Source: Pusillimonas sp035515275 | Lineage (GTDB): Bacteria; Pseudomonadota; Gammaproteobacteria; Burkholderiales; Burkholderiaceae_B | NCBI RefSeq assembly: GCF_035515275.1 | Contig: NZ_DATJBQ010000070.1 | Location: 1-35,702, forward strand | Direction: 5' to 3' | Length of the DNA: 35,702 bases | Shown here: positions 7,772 to 15,095 of the stretch, piece by piece | Numbering within the stretch: the first letter of the stretch is position 1 | How the letters are laid out: each line of letters begins with the position of its first letter | Position numbers and translations under genes: made by a program | Notes under the pieces: model-generated | Told to the model about the DNA's origin: nothing | Database searches by the model: none | What the model saw: the letters and a program-made list of their open reading frames with translations, nothing else

Positions 7772-7800
7772 TTAGATGCACGCCCCGAGCAAAGCGTTTC
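7772..7800 (-). promoter_or_regulatory. candidate ECF-sigma promoter of the DUF5602-cupredoxin operon
   Basis: On the minus strand: TTGAAACG (-35-like), a 16-base spacer, CATCTAA (-10-like, 7778 down to 7772), ending 54 bases before the ATG at 7717. The -10-like octamer GCATCTAA and the spacing of 16 after AACG are identical to the site before the ECF sigma gene (6000-6029). This makes a small regulon of sigma gene plus operon likely. Confidence 0.6.
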
Positions 7801-7942
7801 AACCCACGGCACGCCGGCCGCGCGCCCGTGGCGCCCAATCAAAAGGCAGCTAAGCCGTTCGGCTTAAGCTTTCGCTTTGCCACAGAGCACATAAAATACG
7901 CCAGGGTACCGCCGCTTAACGACTAAATAAGGATCAACAGTA

Positions 7943-8305
7943 ATGCCAGTTATATGTGTTCTTGCCTTGTTGCTTGGGTTGCAGCTGGTGGGCGAATGGG
8001 TCGTGCGCCTGACTGGGATGCCGCTTCCGGGCGGGCTGATCGGGCTGCTGTTATTGCTGGGCGGCTTGGTGTGGCTCGGGCGCCTGCCGATTGCCCTGCG
8101 CCAAACAACTCACCATGTACTTCAGCACTTGATTCTTTTCTTCATACCGGCGGTTGCCGGGGTGATGTTGCACTTTGAGCTGTTGATGCACGAGTGGCTG
8201 CCTTTTGTTCTGGCATGTGTGGGTGGAACGGTTATTACCATTACCGCCACGGCATTGACGTTGTCGTGGATGCTCAAACGTCAACGCTCGGCGGCGCAAG
8301 CATGA
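7943..8305 (+). CDS. CidA/LrgA family membrane protein
   Basis: A 120-residue inner-membrane protein with four predicted membrane helices, the normal size for the CidA/LrgA (YohJ) family. The family core LPGGLIGLLLLL near residues 28-39 and the stretch LFFIPAVAGVM near 66-76 are clear. Members are described as holin-like proteins affecting murein hydrolase activity, and some CidA/LrgAB pairs are linked to pyruvate or other small-acid transport. The start has AAGGA 10 bases upstream. Its TGA overlaps the ATG of the LrgB-like gene (ATGA), so the two form one unit. No dedicated regulator gene lies beside them. Confidence 0.9.
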   Translation: MPVICVLALLLGLQLVGEWVVRLTGMPLPGGLIGLLLLLGGLVWLGRLPIALRQTTHHVLQHLILFFIPAVAGVMLHFELLMHEWLPFVLACVGGTVITITATALTLSWMLKRQRSAAQA

Positions 8306-9024
8306 ATATGACCAACCTGGCGGTGTGGCAGCAAATGCAAGCCAACCCTCTGGTGTGGGTCACGCTCACACTATGTGTCTATATTCTTGCGCAAACCCTT
8401 TATCGCCGCTCGGGCAGTCATCCGGCTTTGCTGCCCATATTTACTTCTGTGGTGCTTATTGTCGGGGTGTTGCTGCTATCCGGCACGCCGTTTCCGGTTT
8501 ACGAGCAGGGCACCAGTTTGTTGTTGTTCATGATCGGTCCGGCCACGGTGGCACTTGCCGTGCCGTTGTATTCACAGTTGCCACGTCTTAAGGCCTTGTG
8601 GAAACCGATTGCCGTAGCGCTGGTGGTCGGTTGCTTCACGGCGATTGTGTCAGCGGTGGCGATTGCCTGGGCGTTTGGCGCCTCGGCCGAAACGATGTTG
8701 TCGCTGGCGCCCAAATCGGCCACGCTGCCGATCGCCATCGAGGTGGCCGCGCTGACGGGGGGTATTCCGTCGCTCACCACCGTTGCAGTTGGCATTACCG
8801 GAATCACCGGCGCCATAATGACTGGGCCCATTTTGAAGCTTTTCAAGATGTCGGACCCGGTTATTCACGGTTTCACCAAGGGTTTGTCGGCCCATGCCAT
8901 CGGCACCGCCAGGGCGCTTCAGGTAGGCGAGACCAATGGTGCATTCTCGGCATTGGGGCTGTGCCTCAACGGAATCGCAACGGCGCTTGCGACGCCCTTG
9001 GTGCTTCGACTGTTGGGTTTTTAG
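8302..9024 (+). CDS. LrgB/CidB family membrane protein
   Basis: A 240-residue polytopic membrane protein of the LrgB/CidB/YohK family, partner of the preceding CidA/LrgA protein. Family signatures include LAPKSATLPIAIEVAALTGG in the middle and GLSAHAIGTARALQ near the C-terminus. I chose the ATG at 8302 because it overlaps the upstream stop by 4 bases and gives the usual length; the reading frame is open further upstream but that part overlaps the upstream gene. Proposed roles are control of autolysis or small-acid export/import; which applies here cannot be read from sequence. Confidence 0.92.
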   Translation: MNMTNLAVWQQMQANPLVWVTLTLCVYILAQTLYRRSGSHPALLPIFTSVVLIVGVLLLSGTPFPVYEQGTSLLLFMIGPATVALAVPLYSQLPRLKALWKPIAVALVVGCFTAIVSAVAIAWAFGASAETMLSLAPKSATLPIAIEVAALTGGIPSLTTVAVGITGITGAIMTGPILKLFKMSDPVIHGFTKGLSAHAIGTARALQVGETNGAFSALGLCLNGIATALATPLVLRLLGF

Positions 9025-9071
9025 GTGCCCGTCCTGCTGCGTTCGAGCCTTTGGGCGGTCAAAAAAACAGC

Positions 9072-10058
9072 CTAACTGCCGCCCAGCCTGCGTTGGGTGG
9101 GCAGTATTTCAAAGCCCAGTTTTCGGTGCAGGTACCCCCAAAGCCCCTGCCGGAAGTATAAGGTCATGACAATGGCGATGATGCCGAGCCCCATCAGGTA
9201 CCAGGTGCCGTAATCGCTGAAGAACTTGTTCAGGGCCCAGAAAACCAATGCTCCGATAATCGTCCCTTCGATTCTGCCAATACCGCCGATCATTACGATA
9301 AAAATCGCAAAAGCCGTCCAGTTCACGTTGAACGCCGCATCGGGGCTGATTCGCAGGCTGCTTACAAAGTAAAGCGCACCGGCCAGCCCACAGCCAAACG
9401 CGGCAACCACATACACGGCAAGCTTCATTCGAGCCACCGCGACGCCCTGGCTCTCAGCGGCTGTTTCGTTGTCCCGGATAGCAAGCAGGGCCAAGCCCTC
9501 TTTGCTGCGCAAGAACATATAGATGACGGCAATCGACACCACCACGCAGGCCAGGGCCACCCAGTATGTCGTACTTTCGCGTACCCACCGGTCCATGCCC
9601 CGCATGGCTGTCAGGCTGGTTCCGGACCCGCCGCCGACGGCGGGAATATTGGCGATGGTCAGACGCACGACTTCGGCAATGACCCAGGTTCCTATTGCAA
9701 AATAGCCGCCGTGCAGGCGAAAGGCCAATTGAGAGATGGGCAATGCAATAACCGCCGTGGCAAACGCCGCCAACGGAATCGCCAGGAAAGGGTTGATTCC
9801 AAGAAAGCTGGTGAGGCTTAACACGGCATAACCGCCCAAGCCGAAGAATGCCTGCTGACCCACTGAAACCATGCCGCCATAGCCCGCCAGCAAATTCCAC
9901 ATCATCGCGAAGATGAAGTAGCAGGCAATTTCAACGAATTCGCGCATCCAGGACGATTCGCCCCAAAAAGGCACGGTGGCGGCCATTAAACACAGCGCTA
10001 CGCCAATGCCGAGGCTTACGCGGCTGCCCGTCGTACTGCGCGTTACATAAGTGCTCAT
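9072..10058 (-). CDS. branched-chain-type ABC transporter permease (LivM-like)
   Basis: A 328-residue inner-membrane permease of the LivM family. Typical segments are MWNLLAGYGGMVSVGQQAFFGLGGYA near residue 50 and LRSKEGLALLAIRDNETAAESQGV, the cytoplasmic coupling loop that contacts the ATPases. The frame is open upstream into the LivH gene, but the ATG at 10058, 11 bases after the LivH stop, gives a correct N-terminus. It is the last gene of a five-gene importer operon. It forms the translocation pore together with the LivH-like protein. Confidence 0.92.
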   Translation of the reverse strand: MSTYVTRSTTGSRVSLGIGVALCLMAATVPFWGESSWMREFVEIACYFIFAMMWNLLAGYGGMVSVGQQAFFGLGGYAVLSLTSFLGINPFLAIPLAAFATAVIALPISQLAFRLHGGYFAIGTWVIAEVVRLTIANIPAVGGGSGTSLTAMRGMDRWVRESTTYWVALACVVVSIAVIYMFLRSKEGLALLAIRDNETAAESQGVAVARMKLAVYVVAAFGCGLAGALYFVSSLRISPDAAFNVNWTAFAIFIVMIGGIGRIEGTIIGALVFWALNKFFSDYGTWYLMGLGIIAIVMTLYFRQGLWGYLHRKLGFEILPTQRRLGGS

Positions 10059-10069
10059 TGCTTCAGCCT

Positions 10070-10930
10070 TCAGTCTTTGGTTTTCGGGAACAGGCCCGTC
10101 GGCCGAACGAGCAAAATGCCCAGAAACACGATGTGCCCCAACCATACACCCCATGCCGGATCCAGCTTGAACCCGATCTGCTGAGTCACGCCTAGCACCA
10201 TGGCTCCGACGAAGGTGCCCCAGAACGAGCCCATTCCGCCAATAATGACGGCCTCGAATGCAAACAAAAGTAGCTGCGGGCCGTCGGTGGGCGAAACCGT
10301 TGTACGCAGGCTTTGAAAAAAACCCGCCAGAGCAATCAGGATAAACGCCAGGCCTGTGGCGATTGCGAAGACTTTCGGGGCATTCAGCCCCATAAGCTCG
10401 GCCACCTCTTTGTCGTCGGATACGGCGCGAAATGCCCTGCCCAAAGAGGTCTTGTCGAACAGCAACTGCATGCCCCAAGTGCAAAAAATAGCGGCCACGA
10501 AGATGATCAACGGCAGGGTACCGACCGCGAAGTGCGCGGCGAGATCAAGGCTTTGAATGTTCAGGCCGCCTGAATTCAAGGAGCGGGGGTCGGCCGAAAA
10601 TAATTCCAGCAACCCGTTCTGGATGACAATGGCCAGACCAAAAGTGACCACCAGGGAAGGGAGCGGGTCGTTGTCCAGTGCCTTGTTCAAAATGCCCCGC
10701 TGAACCACGTACCCGGCTACGAACGCCAACGGAATCAAGACGGCGGCTGTCATCCAGATGTTCAGGCCGAATGTCGTTGATATCGCGATGGCTGCGAAGC
10801 CCCCCAGTACGATCAGGTCTCCTTGGGCAATGTTGGCTAGTCGCATTACGCCGAACATCAACGACAAGCCCAACGCGAAAAGACAGTACAACCCGCCTAG
10901 AAGCAATCCTTGCACAATGGTTTCAGTCAT
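10070..10930 (-). CDS. branched-chain-type ABC transporter permease (LivH-like)
   Basis: A 286-residue inner-membrane permease of the LivH family, beginning MTETIVQGLLLGGLYCLFALGL-like and carrying the family pattern LGRAFRAVSDDKEVAELMG (coupling loop). The ATG at 10930 lies just after the LivF stop and has GGGG 7 bases upstream; a TTG two codons earlier (10936) overlaps that stop and is the alternative. It pairs with the LivM-like protein. The ligand is set by the binding protein and is probably not an amino acid, given the BenM/CatM-like regulator. Confidence 0.9.
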   Translation of the reverse strand: MTETIVQGLLLGGLYCLFALGLSLMFGVMRLANIAQGDLIVLGGFAAIAISTTFGLNIWMTAAVLIPLAFVAGYVVQRGILNKALDNDPLPSLVVTFGLAIVIQNGLLELFSADPRSLNSGGLNIQSLDLAAHFAVGTLPLIIFVAAIFCTWGMQLLFDKTSLGRAFRAVSDDKEVAELMGLNAPKVFAIATGLAFILIALAGFFQSLRTTVSPTDGPQLLLFAFEAVIIGGMGSFWGTFVGAMVLGVTQQIGFKLDPAWGVWLGHIVFLGILLVRPTGLFPKTKD

Positions 10931-10932
10931 GA

Positions 10933-11637
10933 TCAAACCCCAAAGTAAGCATGGCTGATTTGTTCCCGAGTCAGATCCCGGCTTGCCCCTTCCAGGGAAA
11001 CCCGGCCTTCCTGGAAGCAGTAAATGCGCTCGGAAACCTTTTGCGCCACCATCACGTCTTGCTCGACGACAACCGCGCTCATGCCCTGGGCGACAATAAG
11101 CGGTAGCGCGTCATAGATTTCCTTGACGATGACCGGTGCCAGGCCCAGCGATATTTCGTCGCACAACAACACATCGGGGTTGCTCATCAGGGCGCGCCCT
11201 ATCGCCACCATCTGCTGCTGACCACCCGAAAGAGAGGTAGACGACTGGTGCCTTTTGTCTTCCAGAATGGGAAACATTTTGTACAGCCTTTGCAAGTTCC
11301 ACGGCCCGGGGCGGCGGGTGAAAGCGCCCATTAAAAGATTTTCTTCGACGCTGAGACTGGGAAACAAACGCCGGCCTTCGGGAACCAGCGCCAATCCCCG
11401 ACGCACAATGTCCCCAGAGGGCAAACCGCCGATCTCTTCACCCTTGAAACGCACCGAAGCGGCCGGAACTTTGATCAGCCCGGTCAAGGCCTTCATGAAT
11501 GTGCTCTTGCCAGCGCCGTTAGCGCCGATTACTGCCAGCAGTTCGCCTTCGCCAAGATGAAAATCGATGCCGAACAGCGCTTGCGCATCGCCATAGGCCG
11601 CTTTCAGATTGTGGGTTTCCAGGATAATGCGGCTCAT
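10933..11637 (-). CDS. branched-chain-type ABC transporter ATPase (LivF-like)
   Basis: A 234-residue ABC ATPase of LivF length. Walker A is GANGAGKST near residue 37, the signature is SLSGGQQQMVAIGRAL near 136, and Walker B is VLLCDEISLGL near 156. CDEISLGL replaces the more usual LDEPSLGL, but the catalytic Glu is present. Its ATG overlaps the LivG stop by four bases (ATGA), which fits coupled translation. It works with the LivG-like ATPase to energise the LivHM-type permease. Confidence 0.93.
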   Translation of the reverse strand: MSRIILETHNLKAAYGDAQALFGIDFHLGEGELLAVIGANGAGKSTFMKALTGLIKVPAASVRFKGEEIGGLPSGDIVRRGLALVPEGRRLFPSLSVEENLLMGAFTRRPGPWNLQRLYKMFPILEDKRHQSSTSLSGGQQQMVAIGRALMSNPDVLLCDEISLGLAPVIVKEIYDALPLIVAQGMSAVVVEQDVMVAQKVSERIYCFQEGRVSLEGASRDLTREQISHAYFGV

Positions 11638-12410
11638 GCGTCCAGCCCCATGTAAACGCGCCGCACTTCGGGGTTGCGCATCACTTCGCCGGGCTCCCCT
11701 TCGGCCAGCCTTGCCCCGAAGTTAATGACCAGCAAACGGTCGGCAATGGACATTAAGGCATGGACCACATGCTCGATCCAGATCATGGTCGTACCCTGCG
11801 CCTTGATCCGCCTTAACTCGTCAACCAGCTCAAGGGCCTCATGCTCGGTCAGGCCGCCGGCGATCTCGTCCAACAATAGCAGCTTCGGCTGCGTGGCCAA
11901 TGCTCGGGCCAGTTCCAATCGCTTTCTATTCAGTAGTGTCAGGCTGGAGGCAGGTTTGTTTGCATGGACGCGCAATCCGGTCTGATCGAGCACTTGCGCG
12001 GCCAGATCCCATGCCTTGCGCTCGGTAAGACGAGCGCCAAAACACGCCGCCGTGACAAGGTTTTCAAAAACCGTCATATTGCCGAACGGCCGGGGCACCT
12101 GGTAGCTGCGGCCTATGCCTGCCCGGCACCGTTGATGCGGGCGCAGCTCTGAAATCTGTGTGCCATCGAAATGGATGGCCCCCGAATCCAGCGCCACATC
12201 GCCTGAGATCAGATTGAAAAGCGTCGTCTTGCCCGCCCCGTTCGGGCCCAGAATGCCCAGCACCTCGCCCCGGTTTACCGAGAACGAAATGTCGTGCGTC
12301 ACTTTTAAGGCGCCATAGCTCTTGTTCACGTTTTCCAGCGAGAGCAAGGCCATGCCATGACCGACACTTGCCGGGGCAGGGGTGTGTGGGTGTTTTGTTT
12401 CTTGCTGCAT
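11634..12410 (-). CDS. branched-chain-type ABC transporter ATPase (LivG-like)
   Basis: About 258 residues; ABC ATPase with Walker A GPNGAGKTT, the LivG-type insert (RPFGNMTVFENLVTAA), a weak signature region (LTLLNRKRLELARAL) and Walker B LLLLDEIAGGLT. The start is uncertain: I chose ATG 12410, giving normal family length, but ATG 12353 (MALLSLENV) begins right at the conserved domain; neither has a strong ribosome-binding site. The signature LTLLNRK departs from LSYGQQR. It follows the binding-protein gene by 74 bases in the same operon. Confidence 0.88.
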   Translation of the reverse strand: MQQETKHPHTPAPASVGHGMALLSLENVNKSYGALKVTHDISFSVNRGEVLGILGPNGAGKTTLFNLISGDVALDSGAIHFDGTQISELRPHQRCRAGIGRSYQVPRPFGNMTVFENLVTAACFGARLTERKAWDLAAQVLDQTGLRVHANKPASSLTLLNRKRLELARALATQPKLLLLDEIAGGLTEHEALELVDELRRIKAQGTTMIWIEHVVHALMSIADRLLVINFGARLAEGEPGEVMRNPEVRRVYMGLDA

Positions 12411-12484
12411 GCATCCACTCTGGCGGGCGGCTGTTTTTCCGACCCGCCTGTTACGACGAAAGGCTTGCTTCTGATATTGCCCGG

Positions 12485-13765
12485 TCAGGCGTACTTGATG
12501 GGTTCGAGTTCGGCCTGTAGTGCGATATTGGGCGCAAGGCTGTTCTCGACGATGAGCAGATCCATTCCGTTGCCGTGTTTGCGCCATTGGCCCGAAACCA
12601 GCGGCGTTTTGCTGACGTTGGGCACCGGGCCTGTTCTGAAGTCGATCGGGCCAACAACGGTGTCCAGATGGGTGGTCGCGATGGCGTCACGGATGGCCTC
12701 GGGGCTTTTCCCGCCCGCGCGCTTAAGCGTGTCGATCGCGACTTCGAAAAGCGAATGCTTGAAACCAAGCGGCATGGTCCAGGGTTTACCCGTCGCTGCT
12801 GTATAACTGTCTGCGAGCTGGCGTGAGGTTTGGCCGGTGAGGCTTGAGTTGAAAGGGTGGGCGGGGCTCCACCATAATTCGACGGTCAGGCCTTCGGCGC
12901 GGTCGCCAAACGCCGCAATGGCGGCCGGAAACTCGGTTGCCTTGGCAACGCTTACGATTTTTGGACGAAACCCCTGTTGACCTGCCTGGTTCCAGAAATT
13001 GGCGAAATCGGGCGGGGGCAACACGCCGGTCACGATGTCGACATTGGCATCTCGAAATGCCGAAATGAACGATGAAAAGTCATTGATCGGGGTCTGGAAA
13101 CGCCCGCGATCGACCGCCTGAAACCCTTTGGATGCCAAGACTGGCGGAAAGCCCATCTTCGCATCGCCCCATGCATTGCCGTCTTCGTCATTGGGCCATA
13201 AGGCGCCGACCTGCTTGCTGGTCGGAATTTTTGACCACAAGCCGGTGAACGTGCCGATTACGTCTTCAAGCCCCCAGAAAAAATGGTAGGTCCAGTCGAA
13301 CCCTTTTTTCGGATCGCCTTGTCTGCCGAAAAAGTGTGGTTGCCAGGGCGTGTCGTTGGTAATGCACGGTACCCCGTTAAGCTCGCACTGGTCGGCAACG
13401 GGGTTGGTCGTGGCGGGCGTATTCGCGGCAACCACCAGATCGACCTTGTCGCGCAGGATCAGTTCTGCAGCGGCAGAGCTGGCGCGATTCGGGTTGGACT
13501 GGGAGTCTTTGTAGACGATCTCGACCGCATATTTTTTGCCGCCCGAAACGATGCCGCCCGCGACTGCTTTTTGCACCTGTTCAAGTGTGAATTTGTCGGG
13601 TTCGGCGAATACTGCCAAGGGCCCCGTAACCGGGCTGACAAAACCTATTTTGAAAACGTCTTTGCCTGCAGCGTGAACCCAAGGCGCCTTGAGTGTGGCG
13701 GCCGAGGCCCCTGCCGCGAGCACGCCCGCCTTGAGCACGCGACGGCGTGTCTGATCAACTGTCAT
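12485..13765 (-). CDS. branched-chain-type ABC transporter substrate-binding protein (LivK-like)
   Basis: A 426-residue periplasmic binding protein of the Peripla_BP_6 (Leu/Ile/Val-binding-like) family. The N-terminus (RRRVLKAGVLAAGASAATLKAPWVHA) is Tat-like, followed by the lobe-1 start FKIGFVSPVTGPLAVF. At over 400 residues it is longer than LivK (about 370) and closer to receptors for aromatic acids, amides or other organic compounds. The ATG at 13765 has GGAGA upstream. It heads the importer operon behind a BenM/CatM-like LysR gene, and a matching operator box lies in its upstream region. This suggests an aromatic or related ligand; that is inference. Confidence 0.9.
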   Translation of the reverse strand: MTVDQTRRRVLKAGVLAAGASAATLKAPWVHAAGKDVFKIGFVSPVTGPLAVFAEPDKFTLEQVQKAVAGGIVSGGKKYAVEIVYKDSQSNPNRASSAAAELILRDKVDLVVAANTPATTNPVADQCELNGVPCITNDTPWQPHFFGRQGDPKKGFDWTYHFFWGLEDVIGTFTGLWSKIPTSKQVGALWPNDEDGNAWGDAKMGFPPVLASKGFQAVDRGRFQTPINDFSSFISAFRDANVDIVTGVLPPPDFANFWNQAGQQGFRPKIVSVAKATEFPAAIAAFGDRAEGLTVELWWSPAHPFNSSLTGQTSRQLADSYTAATGKPWTMPLGFKHSLFEVAIDTLKRAGGKSPEAIRDAIATTHLDTVVGPIDFRTGPVPNVSKTPLVSGQWRKHGNGMDLLIVENSLAPNIALQAELEPIKYA

Positions 13766-13802
13766 TTTTTTGTCTCCAGAATTTTATATTCTTGTATTTG
13801 AT

Positions 13803-13831
13803 ATTCCTGATTTGAAACTTAAAACAGGAAT
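13803..13831. promoter_or_regulatory. 7-bp inverted repeat in the leader of the Liv-type operon
   Basis: ATTCCTG-N15-CAGGAAT, a perfect inverted repeat 37-66 bases upstream of the binding-protein ATG in an AT-rich stretch that probably includes the core promoter. It may be a second regulator site or a leader hairpin; there is no further support. Confidence 0.35.
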
Positions 13832-13890
13832 GCTGGAGCAAGGCTACCTATGGGCTCTGGGGGCGTCCAATATTATTTTTGCCTGGACCT

Positions 13891-13905
13891 ATACCTTTTC
13901 GGTAT
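13891..13905. promoter_or_regulatory. BenM/CatM-type LysR operator (ATAC-N7-GTAT)
   Basis: ATACCTTTTCGGTAT is a perfect 5-5-5 palindrome and an exact match to ATAC-N7-GTAT, the site bound by BenM and CatM of Acinetobacter. It is 126 bases upstream of the binding-protein ATG and 61 bases beyond the stop of the adjacent LysR gene, whose product closely resembles CatM/BenM. Placement and regulator type agree, so activation of the Liv-type operon from here is likely. Confidence 0.65.
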
Positions 13906-13966
13906 TAATCAACCTGAAGACGGCAGCGGCGCCCGCGGGTGGAGGCCGGCGCAAAGCGTTTGCCCA

Positions 13967-14863
13967 CTACGCCTGGTAGTAGCCGATCGCCGTCTTTTTG
14001 GCCAGATCAATCACGCCTCGAAGCAAGGGCGATTCATTGCCTTTGGACCAACTGATCATGACAGGGGAAGTGAAGCTGGGTGCGTTAAAGGCAATCAGGT
14101 CGATGTCGTCTCGTTGCATGCACTGCACCGAGCCCGGTACAAGGGTAATACCCAACCCTGCAGCAACCAGTCCGATTGCCGTTTGCATTTCATTTGCCTC
14201 GAAGGAAACGGTCAGGCCATGACCGAATCGTTCAAACAGCCCCGTGATATGGTCGGCGTAGCTGGGCCTGGGCTTGGCCGGATACAACACAAACGGCTCA
14301 CGTACGATGTCTTCTACCCCTAGGGCCGCCCGCTTGGACAATCTGTGATTTTTGGGCACAACCACAACCAGCGGCTCTTCGACCAACACCAGCCTTTCGA
14401 TATCGGGGTCATCGAGCAGAATCCTTCCGAAGCCGATGTCAATATGACCCGCCTTCAGTGCTTTGAATTGCTGCAGCGTCGTCATTTCGCTCAGGCCGAT
14501 CTCGACCTGCTCGTTCATGGCGTTTACGTTGCGTATCAATAAAGGCCCAAAGCCATACAGCATTGAAGGCACAAAACCAATACCGAACCATTGCTTGCGC
14601 TTTTCTGCGATGCGTCGGGTGGCGATGGCGATATCTTCCAGTCTGGCAGAGAACTGGCTGGTTTTATCGAAAAAAAACTTGCCCGCGTCGGTCAGGCGAA
14701 TAGAGCGGCCCAGTCGTTCGAACAGCTCGGCCCCCAGTTCTTGCTCAAGTTGCTGGATCTGCCGGCTTAAGGGCGGCTGCGTGATATGAAGCCGCAAGGC
14801 GGCTTTTGTAAAGCTGAGCTCTTCGGCGACGCATTGAAAGTATTGGATTTGCCGCAATTCCAT
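13967..14863 (-). CDS. LysR family regulator, BenM/CatM subgroup
   Basis: A 298-residue LysR-type regulator. The N-terminal winged helix-turn-helix (residues 1-60) reads SFTKAALRLHITQPPLSRQIQQLE-like, very close to CatM/BenM. The effector domain also follows CatM: LLYGF-type start near residue 100, QFKALKAGHIDIGFGR near 132, VLYPAKPRPSYADHI near 192, and TAIGLVAAGLGITLVP near 230. BenM and CatM respond to benzoate and cis,cis-muconate. The gene is upstream of, and in the same direction as, the Liv-type importer, and diverges from the CocE-type hydrolase gene; it may control both. The effector is probably an aromatic acid or its ring-cleavage product. Confidence 0.92.
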   Translation of the reverse strand: MELRQIQYFQCVAEELSFTKAALRLHITQPPLSRQIQQLEQELGAELFERLGRSIRLTDAGKFFFDKTSQFSARLEDIAIATRRIAEKRKQWFGIGFVPSMLYGFGPLLIRNVNAMNEQVEIGLSEMTTLQQFKALKAGHIDIGFGRILLDDPDIERLVLVEEPLVVVVPKNHRLSKRAALGVEDIVREPFVLYPAKPRPSYADHITGLFERFGHGLTVSFEANEMQTAIGLVAAGLGITLVPGSVQCMQRDDIDLIAFNAPSFTSPVMISWSKGNESPLLRGVIDLAKKTAIGYYQA

Positions 14864-15095
14864 AAAGCCTGTGCCTCTTCAGTAAACCCAAGAGCCCTCT
14901 GAACAACATCGACGAGTTCGAGGTGCCACGTGACGGGATGGCCGAAACGTGCTCGGCAACCTGCATATCGTACTATCGGCCCGATGTTGACGCGGGCAGA
15001 ATTAAAGACGATGATCGCGCCAAATCGCAGAACTGGGTAGGGCCGTCGGGCCACCACCGACAGCTGCTCGAGCAACGATGCGGGGAACGAAACCG

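Noticed and set aside
10059..10484. N-terminal extension of the LivM-like gene
   Set aside because: The frame is open upstream but overlaps the LivH-like gene; the ATG at 10058 gives normal family length.
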